From Zymomonas sp. (GTDB lineage: Bacteria > Pseudomonadota > Alphaproteobacteria > Sphingomonadales > Sphingomonadaceae): a DNA stretch of 16,248 nucleotides. Below, in pieces: positions 1 to 8,178 of this stretch. Location of the stretch: assembly GCA_027489105.1 (NCBI GenBank), contig JAIYAJ010000371.1, forward strand, positions 1-16,248, read 5' to 3'. The stretch's first letter is position 1; every line of letters begins with the position of its first letter. The notes below the pieces were generated by a model. That model was not told where the DNA came from and made no database searches. It saw only the letters and a list, made by a program, of their open reading frames with translations. A program made the translations under genes and the position numbers.

Positions 1-239
1 CCGATCGCTATGCGCCCGACGCATCCGCCGAGGCGCGGGCGATCCGGCCGCTGCCCTTTCTGGTGTGGGCTTTGGCTTCAGCGTTCGGCTGGTCGACGCT
101 TCCGGTTGCCGGGGGAGGGCTCGGCCTGTTCACGGTGACGGGAGTGTCGACGCTCGACGCGCTCGCGGCCGCGACGGGCCTCTATGCGCTGGCCACGGTG
201 GCGCTCCGCTCGCGGATGCGAAAGGCCCCCGCTGTCTGA
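1..239 (+). CDS. C-terminal fragment of a probable permease (NCS1/CodB-like?)
   Basis: Only the last 78 codons are inside the window; the reading frame begins at base 3 and stops with TGA at 237-239. The visible tail has two hydrophobic stretches, one starting PLPFLVWALAS and one around LDALAAATGLYALATVAL, separated by a Gly-rich linker, and it ends in a short basic tail (RSRMRKAPAV). This is the normal end of a polytopic inner-membrane transporter. The pattern of a DRY-type segment, a membrane helix, and a TGVSTLDAL-type start of the last helix resembles the C terminus of NCS1 nucleobase/hydantoin permeases (CodB group). That is a family-level guess from a short tail and another transporter family is possible. 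It lies 133 bases upstream of the receptor gene on the same strand. Confidence 0.5.
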   Translation, partial: DRYAPDASAEARAIRPLPFLVWALASAFGWSTLPVAGGGLGLFTVTGVSTLDALAAATGLYALATVALRSRMRKAPAV

Positions 240-283
240 ACGCGCTCCTGCTCCGATAACGCATCGCCAACTTTGCTCGCAGT

Positions 284-317
284 GCAACGAAGCCGTCACG
301 ATCGGAAATTGATGCGG
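284..317 (+). promoter_or_regulatory. Leader element GCAAC-N19-ATTGATGCGG, copy 1
   Basis: GCAAC at 284-288 is followed after exactly 19 bases by ATTGATGCGG at 308-317. The same two blocks with the same spacing occur before the lyase gene at 4652-4685. Here the second block starts 65 bases before the receptor start codon; in the other copy the distance is 61 bases. It could be a shared promoter or activator site. The function is inferred only from this repetition. Confidence 0.35.
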
Positions 318-372
318 CCGGCGGCTAGGTCATGTTGCAATTGCTAGATATCGCCAAAGAAGGGGTGGGCCC

Positions 373-2460
373 ATGAAGACGTTGAAGACCGCTTTGAGTG
401 CCAGCTTGCTTGCCACGACCATGTTGGTCACCTTCGCCCCGGCCCATGCGCAGGCCCAGCCCGCAGATGCAGGCGCAGCCGACGCGCTTCCCGGCGACAT
501 CCTCGTCACCGCCCGCAAGCGGACCGAGGCGCTGCAGTCGGTGCCCGATGCGATCACCGTCGTATCCAGCAAGACGATCGAGCGCGCCGGCGTTCAGAAC
601 CTGCAGGACATCGGCCGACTGACCCCCAATCTCGTCATCATCGACCAGCTTCGTCCCGGCATCCAGACGGTGTCGATCCGCGGCTTCACGACCGTGCAGG
701 GCGGCAAGGCCCCATTCGCGACGATCGTCGACGGCGTTCAGCAGCCGGGCATGGAATATCTGGCCCAGAACCTGATCGACATCGACCGCGTCGAAGTCGT
801 GCGGGGCCCGCAGGGCACGCTCTACGGTGGCGGCGCCATCGCCGGTGCGATCAACATCGTCACCAAGAAGCCTACCAACCAGTTCGAGGGCAGCGTCTCG
901 GGCGGCTATTTCGAGGGACCGGGCTGGACCACCACCGCGACTCTTTCCGGCCCGATCATCCAGGATAAGCTGTTCGCGCGCGCCTCGGTCTTCCATGTCG
1001 ACGACGACGGCCTGATCACCAACATCACCACCGGCAATTCGGTCGACCAGCGCAAGGACACGTCGGTGCGCGGCCGCCTGCTGTTCCTGCCGTCGGAGGA
1101 CGTCACCATCGACATCAATGGCAGCTACACCCATGGCCGCGACGGCGCGCTGTGGCTGGTCGCCGTGGACAACAGCAATTTCGAGGACTTCTCGGCCAAG
1201 CCCGCGACCGACATCGACGGCATCGACCGGCGGGACCTTTACGCGCTATCGGGCAAGATCGACGTCGATCTGGGGGCGGTCACCGCCACCTCGATCACCG
1301 CCTACAACAAGGCGGAGCAATCGCTGTTCGCCGACGGCGACTTCAGCCCCAGTTCGCTCTTCGCGCAGACCTGGGTGACCAACAGCCGCTCTTACAGCGA
1401 GGAACTGCGCCTCGCCAGCAACGGCAGCGGGCCGCTGCAATATGTGGTCGGCTTCTTCTACCAGGACTATAAGATCACCGACATCACCCAGTTCGGGTCG
1501 GTCCTCGCGGGCGGCGGCTACGACTTCTTCTCGACCAATCCGAACCAATATAGCTCCAAGTCCTGGGCAGGCTTCGGGCAGGCGTCCTACGACTTCACCG
1601 ACGCGCTGCAGCTGACGCTCGGCCTGCGCTACGACAGCGACCGGCAGACGGCGCGCAACCCGCTCGTCGCGAACCCGACCGTCGACCGCAAGACGTTCAA
1701 GCGGTGGCAGCCGAAGGTCAATCTCAGCTACAAGTTCACGCCCGACGTGCTCGGCTATCTGACCTATGCAACCGGCTTCCGCACCGGCGGCTTCAACCCC
1801 AATTCGCCACTCGCGCTGCGCATCTACGACAATGAAGTGTCCGAGAATTACGAGGCGGGTATCAAGAGCAGCTTCTTCGGAGGCCGCCTCGTTGCCAATG
1901 GCGCGGTCTTTCACACCTCGTTCGAAGACCAGCAGTTCTTCTTCTCGCGCGCCACGAGCCAGGGCATCTTCCGAGTGATCGTCAATATTCCGAAGACCCA
2001 CGTCAACGGCGTCGAGTTCGAACTGATCGGGCGCCCGACCGATGCGATCACCCTCCGCGGCTCGCTCGGCTATAATGACACGTCGATCCGCAATTTCGAC
2101 GGGACCGCACTTTACCGGGGGAACCGCACGCCGCAGGTATACGGCCTGACGCTGGGCGGCTCGGCCGAACTCAACCAGCCGATCGCCGACGGAACAAACC
2201 TCGTCGCGCGGGTCGACGTGGAGCATCGCGGCGACGTCTACTGGGACATCGAGAACGAGGTCCGCTCGACTCCCAAGACCTTCGTCAACGCCCGGCTGGG
2301 CGTCGACATCGGAAAGTACAGCATCGCCGCTTATGCGCGGAATCTGACCAACGAGCGTACCCCCGCTGCCGTCGGGGCGAACGCGCTCGGGCCGGGCCGG
2401 ACGCTGCGCAGCACCAACCAGCCGCGCCGCATCGGAGTCGAGGCGACGGTCAAATTCTGA
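373..2460 (+). CDS. TonB-dependent outer-membrane receptor
   Basis: This is a 695-residue outer-membrane active transporter. Residues 1-26 form a signal peptide with a hydrophobic core and the cleavage site AHA. A TonB-box-like segment, GDILVTARKR, is at 41-50. The plug domain, roughly 50-170, contains SIRGF, a DRVEVVRGPQGTLYG run and the GAINIVTKKP strand. The remainder is a beta-barrel ending in the expected terminal Phe (TVKF). I see no cysteines. The start is supported by an AAGGGG-type ribosome site about 7 bases upstream. The stop codon shares one base with the start of the M14 peptidase, so the two are probably translated together. That partner suggests a peptide-like or amide-like ligand, but receptor substrates cannot be read from sequence. 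The length is usual for sphingomonad receptors of this class. Confidence 0.95.
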   Translation: MKTLKTALSASLLATTMLVTFAPAHAQAQPADAGAADALPGDILVTARKRTEALQSVPDAITVVSSKTIERAGVQNLQDIGRLTPNLVIIDQLRPGIQTVSIRGFTTVQGGKAPFATIVDGVQQPGMEYLAQNLIDIDRVEVVRGPQGTLYGGGAIAGAINIVTKKPTNQFEGSVSGGYFEGPGWTTTATLSGPIIQDKLFARASVFHVDDDGLITNITTGNSVDQRKDTSVRGRLLFLPSEDVTIDINGSYTHGRDGALWLVAVDNSNFEDFSAKPATDIDGIDRRDLYALSGKIDVDLGAVTATSITAYNKAEQSLFADGDFSPSSLFAQTWVTNSRSYSEELRLASNGSGPLQYVVGFFYQDYKITDITQFGSVLAGGGYDFFSTNPNQYSSKSWAGFGQASYDFTDALQLTLGLRYDSDRQTARNPLVANPTVDRKTFKRWQPKVNLSYKFTPDVLGYLTYATGFRTGGFNPNSPLALRIYDNEVSENYEAGIKSSFFGGRLVANGAVFHTSFEDQQFFFSRATSQGIFRVIVNIPKTHVNGVEFELIGRPTDAITLRGSLGYNDTSIRNFDGTALYRGNRTPQVYGLTLGGSAELNQPIADGTNLVARVDVEHRGDVYWDIENEVRSTPKTFVNARLGVDIGKYSIAAYARNLTNERTPAAVGANALGPGRTLRSTNQPRRIGVEATVKF

Positions 2461-4628
2461 TGTCGAGAGGGATCGCCTGGCCGGCCCCCGTCCGTGCTCC
2501 CTTGCCGCCGGTTCGTGCCTGGACCGGAGTCAGCGAGGGGCTGATACGCCCGGCCGACGATCCCTGGATATCTCCCGCAGAGGCCAGCGGGTTCGACACC
2601 ACCCCTGGATATGCCGAGACGCTCCACTGGCTGGAACGTCTGGCCCAGGCGAGCCCGCTGATCAGGCTGGAGAGCCTTAGCCGCTCGGTCGAGGGGCGCG
2701 ATCTGCTGCTGGTGATCGCCAGCCGCGATCCCGATCGCGCCCTGACACCGGGCGGCGGGCACCGTCCCCGCCTGCTCGTACAGTGTGGCATCCATCCCGG
2801 CGAAATCGACGGGAAGGATGCGGGGCTGATGCTGTTGCGCGACATCGTGCTCGGCGACCGGGGCTCGCTGCTCGACGGCGCCGACTGGCTGTTCATTCCG
2901 ATCCTCAATCCGGATGGCCATGAGCGGACCTCGGCGTTCAACCGTCCGAACCAGCGTGGGCCTTCCAACCAGGGATGGCGCACCAACGCGCAGAATCTCA
3001 ATCTCAACCGCGATTATATGAAGGCGGACTCGCCCGAGATGCAGGCGCTGATCGGCCTGCTCGGCCGGATCGATCCCGACCTCTATATCGACCTGCACGT
3101 CACCGACGGGCTCGATTATCAATATGACATCACCTTCGGCTTTCAGGACGCGCCTTACAGCCTGTCGCCAGCGACCAACGCCTGGCTCGAGGGATCATTC
3201 CGGCCGGCAGTCGATGCGGCGCTTGCCGATGCGGGCCACCATGGCGGTCCGCTGGTTCTCGCGGTCGACGATCGCGAACCCGCGCTGGGGCTGACCCTTC
3301 CAGCCTTTCCCGCGTGCTTCTCGCACGGCTATGGCGACGCTCGGCACATCCCGACCGTGCTGGTCGAAAACCATTCGCTGAAGCCGGTGCGCCAACGCGT
3401 CCTCGGGACCTATGTGCTGATCGCCCAGAGCCTGGCCCTGCTGGCGCGCGAGGCCGACATTCTTCGCCGCGCGCGTGACGAAGATCGCGCGAGACGCCCC
3501 CGCTGCGTCACCACCCACTGGGTCGCGCGCAATGATCCCGTCCGACAGATGCTGTTCCACCCGATCGCCAGCGAGCATTATGTGTCGCCGGTAACAGGCG
3601 CTCGCGAGGTCCGCTGGCTGGGCAGTCCGGAACCCGCCACCCGCGTACCGCTCTATGGCTCAAGACCGGCCTCGACCGAGGCGAGGCCGAACGCTTATTG
3701 GATACCGGCGGGCGAGCGGGAAGCGATCGCCTGTCTCGCGCGGCACGGAATCCGGATGGCTCAACTGGCCGAGCCTCACGAAGTCGAGGTCGAAATGATC
3801 CGTTTCGAGCGCTGCGAGTTCGCCGGCGTCGGCGAGCGTCGTCCTCGCCTGATCCCCGGACCGATCCATCGGGAGACGCGCCGGGAGACTTTCGCTCCCG
3901 GTTCGGTGCGTATTCCCCTCGATCAGCCGCTGGGGACTCTCGCCATGCTCCTGGTCGAGCCGAGCTCGCCGGACTCGCTGTTCGCTACCGGCCATATCTC
4001 GGGGATGGTCGACGCGACCGATTATCTGGAGGCCTATGTGGTCGCGCCCATGGGTGAGGCGATGCTGGCGCGATCGGACGCGCTCCGCGACGCGTTCGAG
4101 ACGCGTCTCGCCAACGACGCAGAATTTGCCGCTGACCCGATGGCGCGCCTGCGCTGGTTCTACGCCCGATCGCCTTATGCCGATGCGCGCCACCTCCTGT
4201 ATCCGGTCGGAATCGAGCGACAGAATTGCGGATTCAGCGCGAATATCGAAGAACCGCATATTCTGACGCGGATGTTCGCTTGGTGGAACGACGCCTATCT
4301 GCTGCCCGACGCCTTCACTGAAACCGCCTTCGCCCGCTATTTCACGCGGGATGCCGAACTGATCGTCAATGGCGAGTTGCGCGCACACGGCCTTGCCGGC
4401 CTGGTCGCGCGCTTCTGCGACGTGAAGCGACTCACCGACCATGTCCGGATCGAACTGCCCTTTATCGACAGCTTCGCTTCCGCCGATGGCCGGAGAGTTT
4501 ACACGCGCCACCGCGCCCACGCGACGATCCGGGGTATGACCGAAACCGAGCTCATCAGCGGATGGGCCGAACTCCGCGGCGGGCTGATCCGGCGCCTCGA
4601 CTTTGTGAGTGTCATTCTGTCAGCCTGA
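2460..4628 (+). CDS. M14-family zinc carboxypeptidase fused to a C-terminal SnoaL-like domain
   Basis: A 722-residue protein whose N-terminal half is an M14 (carboxypeptidase A-type) metallopeptidase. The zinc ligands are His112 and Glu115 (HPGE) and His213 (DLHVTDG). The substrate-carboxylate motif is Asn183-Arg184-Asp185, and Glu303 in VLVENHSLK fits the catalytic glutamate. The middle region, about 330-595, is the accessory part seen in long bacterial M14 proteins and ends near RHLLYPVG. From about residue 600 the sequence changes to a roughly 120-residue module (FAWWNDAYL, TETAFARYFTRDAELIVNG, then a beta-rich end with ELRGGLIRR) that reads as a SnoaL/NTF2-like fold. No signal peptide is visible, so it probably acts in the cytoplasm. 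Its ATG overlaps the receptor stop by one base (TGATG), and no clear separate ribosome site is needed. It is likely to trim a peptide or amide imported through the receptor; the exact substrate is unknown. Confidence 0.88.
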   Translation: MSRGIAWPAPVRAPLPPVRAWTGVSEGLIRPADDPWISPAEASGFDTTPGYAETLHWLERLAQASPLIRLESLSRSVEGRDLLLVIASRDPDRALTPGGGHRPRLLVQCGIHPGEIDGKDAGLMLLRDIVLGDRGSLLDGADWLFIPILNPDGHERTSAFNRPNQRGPSNQGWRTNAQNLNLNRDYMKADSPEMQALIGLLGRIDPDLYIDLHVTDGLDYQYDITFGFQDAPYSLSPATNAWLEGSFRPAVDAALADAGHHGGPLVLAVDDREPALGLTLPAFPACFSHGYGDARHIPTVLVENHSLKPVRQRVLGTYVLIAQSLALLAREADILRRARDEDRARRPRCVTTHWVARNDPVRQMLFHPIASEHYVSPVTGAREVRWLGSPEPATRVPLYGSRPASTEARPNAYWIPAGEREAIACLARHGIRMAQLAEPHEVEVEMIRFERCEFAGVGERRPRLIPGPIHRETRRETFAPGSVRIPLDQPLGTLAMLLVEPSSPDSLFATGHISGMVDATDYLEAYVVAPMGEAMLARSDALRDAFETRLANDAEFAADPMARLRWFYARSPYADARHLLYPVGIERQNCGFSANIEEPHILTRMFAWWNDAYLLPDAFTETAFARYFTRDAELIVNGELRAHGLAGLVARFCDVKRLTDHVRIELPFIDSFASADGRRVYTRHRAHATIRGMTETELISGWAELRGGLIRRLDFVSVILSA

Positions 4629-4650
4629 AGCGTGCTGCCTTCCGCGAGAC

Positions 4651-4668
4651 GCAACAATCTTATTGCGC
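4651..4668. promoter_or_regulatory. Imperfect inverted repeat CGCAA-N8-TTGCG, possible operator
   Basis: The 18 bases CGCAACAATCTTATTGCG are symmetric at 14 of 18 positions, with 5-bp perfect arms. The site is in the 108-base gap between the peptidase and the lyase gene, about 70 bases before the lyase start. It overlaps the first block of the shared leader element. The symmetry fits a dimeric regulator site; no regulator can be named. Confidence 0.3.
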
Positions 4669-4685
4669 CGCGCGATTGATGCGGA
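4652..4685 (+). promoter_or_regulatory. Leader element GCAAC-N19-ATTGATGCGG, copy 2
   Basis: GCAAC at 4652-4656 and ATTGATGCGG at 4676-4685 repeat, with identical 19-base spacing, the arrangement before the first receptor gene. The second block begins 61 bases before the lyase start. This suggests that the lyase has its own promoter despite lying downstream of the receptor-peptidase pair. Confidence 0.35.
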
Positions 4686-4736
4686 AGATCGACGAGCGCA
4701 CATCGGTGACGACCGGGGGTTAAGGCAAGGACGAGT

Positions 4737-5681
4737 ATGGACAAGCGTTCGAGAGTTGAATGGCGGGGCTACATCCCCGCGATGCTGACCCCCTTTGCGG
4801 ATGACGGCACGCTGGACCCGGTTCGGCTGCGCGGCCATCTCGAATGGCTGGCGGCGGAAGGCATGCACGGTCTGGTGATCGGCGGAACCACCGGCGAGTG
4901 GACCAGCCTGTCGCCGGCGGAACGGCGCGACCTGTTCCGCCTGGTGGGCGACCAGATGAAGGGCCGCCTGCCGCTGATCGCCGGCTGCACCAGCTACACG
5001 CCGGGCGAGAGCATAGACCTCGCGCGTCATGCCAAGGCCTGCGGCTTCGACGGCATATTGCTGACCCCGCCCCCCTATATCCGTCCCTCGGACGAGGAGA
5101 TTGTCACTTTCTACCACATGGTGTCGGACGCCAATGTCCTGCCGATCTGCGTCTATAACTGGCCGCCGGGCACCGGCATCGACATGTCCCCCGGGTTGCT
5201 CGGCCGCCTCGCCGATCTCGACGGCGTCGTCGCGATCAAGCAATCGACCGGTCGGCTCGACCAGTTCGTCCGAACCTTTTTCGCGCTGCGCGACAAGGTC
5301 CGCGTGTTCGGCTTCTCGATGGACGAGCATGGCTTGACGCTCCTCCATGCTCATGACGGCGACGGGACCATGGGCGCAGGCGGAGTTCTCGGCCGCGATC
5401 AGCCCGATTTCTATAACCATCTCTGGCGGGGCGATCTCGAGGCGGCGCGCGCCTGCGGAGCCAAGGACCGGCTGATCCTCGATCAATGGTACACGCCCGA
5501 CCTCGTCGGACGCTTCGGCTCGGGGCCTGCTGCGCTCAAGGCGGGCTTCCGCCTGCTCGGGCAGCCGTTGGGTGGCGTGCGCCTGCCGCTGCGCGACGTC
5601 GATGCCGAAGGCCTTGCCGCCATCGCCGAGACGCTGCGCCAGGCCGGTAAGCTGTCGCGCCCGCTCGAACGGGTCGCCTGA
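4737..5681 (+). CDS. Dihydrodipicolinate synthase / N-acetylneuraminate lyase family protein (not true DapA)
   Basis: A 314-residue class I aldolase-type TIM barrel. The family marks are clear: GTTGE at 50-54, Tyr140 in VYNWPPGTG, and the Schiff-base Lys168 in AIKQSTG. Members form a pyruvate-type or other keto-acid imine on the lysine and carry out aldol, lyase or dehydratase reactions. Known DHDPS enzymes have an arginine in the YNVPxRTG motif that binds the semialdehyde carboxylate; here the aligned position is Gly145 (PPGTG). The protein is also about 20 residues longer than typical DapA. Both points argue for a catabolic lyase or hydratase-aldolase and against lysine biosynthesis. An AAGGA ribosome site lies 5 bases before the ATG. 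The gene follows the receptor-peptidase pair on the same strand and shares a leader element with it, so a role in the same catabolic route is likely. The substrate is unknown. Confidence 0.9.
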   Translation: MDKRSRVEWRGYIPAMLTPFADDGTLDPVRLRGHLEWLAAEGMHGLVIGGTTGEWTSLSPAERRDLFRLVGDQMKGRLPLIAGCTSYTPGESIDLARHAKACGFDGILLTPPPYIRPSDEEIVTFYHMVSDANVLPICVYNWPPGTGIDMSPGLLGRLADLDGVVAIKQSTGRLDQFVRTFFALRDKVRVFGFSMDEHGLTLLHAHDGDGTMGAGGVLGRDQPDFYNHLWRGDLEAARACGAKDRLILDQWYTPDLVGRFGSGPAALKAGFRLLGQPLGGVRLPLRDVDAEGLAAIAETLRQAGKLSRPLERVA

Positions 5682-5696
5682 CCCCTGATATGTACG

Positions 5697-5733
5697 GCTA
5701 TCGCCGCTGCACGACCTCGGCAGCGGCGATAGC
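5697..5733. terminator. Perfect 14-bp inverted repeat at the convergent lyase/maeB 3' ends
   Basis: Arms at 5697-5710 and 5720-5733 are exact reverse complements around a 9-base loop. The hairpin lies inside the last codons of maeB and includes its stop codon, 16 bases beyond the lyase stop. It could end transcription from both sides. No run of T follows on either strand, so a simple intrinsic terminator is not proven; a 3'-end stabilising hairpin is also possible. Confidence 0.55.
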
Positions 5734-7965
5734 GGTGAGGTTCAATATGCCGCGCGAGGTGACCCCCGGGGTCAGAACGTGGATCGGCTGCGCGAGGCCC
5801 ATCAGCATCGGCCCCACGGTCGGCGAGCGCGACGAGGCTGCCAGCGCCGTCAGCGTGATGTTGGCCGCGTCGAGATTGGGCATGACCAGCAGATTGGCCG
5901 ATCCCTCGAAGCGGGAATCGGGAATCAACCGTTCGCGCAGCGGCTGGGACAGCGCCGCATCGGCGTGCATCTCGCCGTCGACCGCCATGTCGGGCGCCAT
6001 CGCCCTCACCAGCTTGAACGCCTCGCGCATCTTGCGCGCGCTGGGGCTGTGCGATGCACCGAAATTTGAGTGGGACAGCAGCGCGACCTTGGGTTCGATG
6101 CCGAAGCGGCGCACCGCGCGCTCGGCGAGTATCGTCATCTCGGCGACCTGCGCCGGGCTGGGATCGGGCACCATGTGCGTGTCGGTCAGGAACAGCACAC
6201 CCGCATCGGAGATCAGCCCCGACAGCGCATAGACACGCTGGGCGTCGGCCGAACGTTCGATCGTGCGCAGCACATGCTCGACCTGACCCCAATATTCCGA
6301 ATTGCCCCCGACCAGCGCCGCATCGACCTGACCGGTGCGCAGCAGCATCGCGGCGGTGACGGTCGGACGCCGATAGACGTGGCGGACGATCTCGGCCGAC
6401 GGCACGCCGCGCCGCGCGGCAAGGCCGCGATAGGCCTCGACCAGCCGACCGAACCGCTCGTGATCGGTCTCGGGATCGACCACCTCGACGTCGCGGTCGA
6501 GTTCGAAGCGCAGACCGAGTTGCGGGAGCTTTTCGGCGAGGATGCGGCGGCGAGCGACGATCACGGGGCGGACCAGCCCTTCGTCCAGCGCATCCTGCAC
6601 CGCGCGCAGCACGCGGTCGTCCTCGCCCTCGCCATAGGCCATCCGCGCATGCGTGCCTCGCGCCGCCTCGAAGACAGGCATCATCAGCTGGCCCGACCGT
6701 GCGCTCTGCTGCTGGAGCGAGCGGCGATAGACTTCGATGTCGATCGGGCGGCGCGCAACCCCCGACGCGATCGCCGCCTGGGCGACGGCGGGCGCTATCT
6801 CGGCGATCAGGCGCGGATCGAAGGGCGTCGGTATGATATAGTCGGGCCCGAAGCTGAGCTTGCTGCCGCCATAGGCTTGCGCGACGCTTTCATGCGCGGG
6901 CAGGCGGGCGAGCGCCGCGATCGCCTCGGCCGCCGCAACCTTCATCTCCTCGTTGATCGTGGTCGCGCCGACATCGAGCGCACCCCGAAAGATATAGGGA
7001 AAGCACAGAACGTTGTTGACCTGGTTGGGGTAGTCCGACCGGCCCGTCGCGACGATCGCGTCGGGGCGCGCAGCGCGGGCGATCTCGGGCAGGATCTCGG
7101 GCTCGGGATTGGCCAGCGCGAAGATGAGCGGCCGTTCCGACAGCAGCGGCAGCCATTCGGGCTTCAGCACGCCCGGCGCCGAAAGGCCCAGGAAGACATT
7201 GGCGCCCGGCAGCACCTCGGGCAGCGTCCGCGCATCGGTATGCCGAGCATAACGCGCCATGTTCGGCGCCATGCCCTGCCGGCCGGCATGGACCACACCG
7301 TCCTTGTCGGTCAGCGTGACATTTTCGACCGGCAGGCCCATCGACACGAGCAGGTCGACGCAAGCAAGCGCCGCAGCCCCGGCGCCGGACGTCACCAGCT
7401 TGGCCTCGGCCAGGCTGATGCTCTGCAGGACGAGCGCATTGCGAACGGCGGCCGCAACGACGATCGCCGTGCCATGCTGGTCGTCGTGGAAGACGGGGAT
7501 GTTCATCCGCTTCTTGAGCGCGGCCTCGATCTCGAAGCATTCGGGCGCGCGAATATCCTCGAGGTTGATCCCGCCGAAGGTGGGCTCGAGCAGCGCCACC
7601 GCCTCGACGAAGCGTTCGGGATCAGTCGTGTCGACTTCGATGTCGAACACGTCGATATCGGCGAACTTCTTGAAGAGGACTGCCTTGCCTTCCATCACCG
7701 GCTTCGACGCCAGCGCGCCGATCGCGCCGAGGCCGAGCACCGCCGTACCATTCGAGATCACCGCAACAAGATTGCCACGCGCGGTGTAATCGAGCGCCTT
7801 GTCCGGATCGGCCGCGATCTCTTCGCACGGCGCCGCCACGCCGGGTGAGTAAGCGAGCGCCAGGTCGCGCTGGTTCACCATCCGCTTGGTCGGCTCGATC
7901 CGCATCTTACCCGGCTGGGGATAACGGTGATAATCGAGGGCGGCGCGACGAAGCGTCTCTTCCAC
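5698..7965 (-). CDS. maeB: NADP-dependent malic enzyme, MaeB type (malic enzyme plus phosphotransacetylase-like domain)
   Basis: Catalyses oxidative decarboxylation of malate to pyruvate in the cytoplasm, a supply of NADPH and pyruvate during growth on C4 or amino-acid carbon. With the chosen GTG start the protein has 755 residues, the usual MaeB length. The N-terminal malic domain has [13 protein letters not shown], Lys94 in [15 protein letters not shown] and HDDQHGT at 160-166. The NAD(P)-binding domain has [10 protein letters not shown]. From about residue 420 to the end there is a phosphotransacetylase-like domain ending near [12 protein letters not shown]; in this family it is regulatory (acetyl-CoA) and not known to act as a transacetylase. 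The GTG at 7963-7965 has GGAG 9 bases upstream and places the conserved [11 protein letters not shown] about 10 residues in. An in-frame ATG at 8079 would add 38 unconserved residues. It is divergent from the second receptor gene. Confidence 0.95.
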   Translation of the reverse strand: MEETLRRAALDYHRYPQPGKMRIEPTKRMVNQRDLALAYSPGVAAPCEEIAADPDKALDYTARGNLVAVISNGTAVLGLGAIGALASKPVMEGKAVLFKKFADIDVFDIEVDTTDPERFVEAVALLEPTFGGINLEDIRAPECFEIEAALKKRMNIPVFHDDQHGTAIVVAAAVRNALVLQSISLAEAKLVTSGAGAAALACVDLLVSMGLPVENVTLTDKDGVVHAGRQGMAPNMARYARHTDARTLPEVLPGANVFLGLSAPGVLKPEWLPLLSERPLIFALANPEPEILPEIARAARPDAIVATGRSDYPNQVNNVLCFPYIFRGALDVGATTINEEMKVAAAEAIAALARLPAHESVAQAYGGSKLSFGPDYIIPTPFDPRLIAEIAPAVAQAAIASGVARRPIDIEVYRRSLQQQSARSGQLMMPVFEAARGTHARMAYGEGEDDRVLRAVQDALDEGLVRPVIVARRRILAEKLPQLGLRFELDRDVEVVDPETDHERFGRLVEAYRGLAARRGVPSAEIVRHVYRRPTVTAAMLLRTGQVDAALVGGNSEYWGQVEHVLRTIERSADAQRVYALSGLISDAGVLFLTDTHMVPDPSPAQVAEMTILAERAVRRFGIEPKVALLSHSNFGASHSPSARKMREAFKLVRAMAPDMAVDGEMHADAALSQPLRERLIPDSRFEGSANLLVMPNLDAANITLTALAASSRSPTVGPMLMGLAQPIHVLTPGVTSRGILNLTAIAAAEVVQRR

Positions 7966-7974
7966 GGTGGGTGA

Positions 7975-7978
7975 CTCC
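7975..7978 (-). promoter_or_regulatory. maeB: Ribosome site deciding the maeB GTG start
   Basis: GGAG (read on the minus strand) is 9 bases before GTG 7965. It supports that start over the upstream ATG at 8079. Confidence 0.5.
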
Positions 7979-8084
7979 AGCTTTTTCGGGGCGGGGCGAA
8001 GGGACTGCGCTTTAGCAGGGCCGCCATTTTCTTCAACGGGCAGGACCAGCCTCAGTCCGCCCGTCCGGCACCGGCGCATTCCTC

Positions 8085-8113
8085 TTGCTTCAAGCTTAAA
8101 TCAAACATACATA
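8085..8113 (+). promoter_or_regulatory. Possible sigma70-like promoter of the second receptor gene
   Basis: TTGCTT at 8085-8090 and TACATA at 8108-8113 are separated by 17 bases in the AT-rich part of the 213-base gap between maeB and the receptor. The -10 match is weak. If it is real, the shared AT-rich operator at 8113-8128 would cover the -10/+1 region, a typical position for repression. Confidence 0.3.
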
Positions 8114-8128
8114 TATGAAAACGAATAT
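8113..8128 (+). promoter_or_regulatory. Shared AT-rich operator-like site A
   Basis: ATATGAAAACGAATAT, 50 bases before the receptor start. It matches sites at 14321-14336 (reverse) and 15346-15361 (reverse) in 13 of 16 positions common to all three, giving ATATGMAAAHGVATAT. The ATAT-N8-ATAT symmetry suits a MarR-family dimer, and a MarR gene lies at 14402. That link is inferred. Confidence 0.5.
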
Positions 8129-8178
8129 GAGTTTGTTGGGAGCTTGGCTCGAAACATCCTGCAACGAAGGGGGTTGAA

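Noticed and set aside
325..2226. Minus-strand open frames of 269 and 326 codons opposite the first receptor
   Set aside because: Antisense shadows of a well-supported receptor gene; no ribosome sites or recognisable domains.
6070..7848. A 592-codon open frame on the plus strand opposite maeB
   Set aside because: It is a composition shadow of GC-rich coding sequence: the translation is full of Arg, Asp and His with no domain, and the minus strand encodes an unmistakable full-length malic enzyme.
7966..8079. 38-residue N-terminal extension of maeB from ATG 8079
   Set aside because: The extension is not like known MaeB N termini, and the GTG at 7965 has a good ribosome site and gives the usual protein length.
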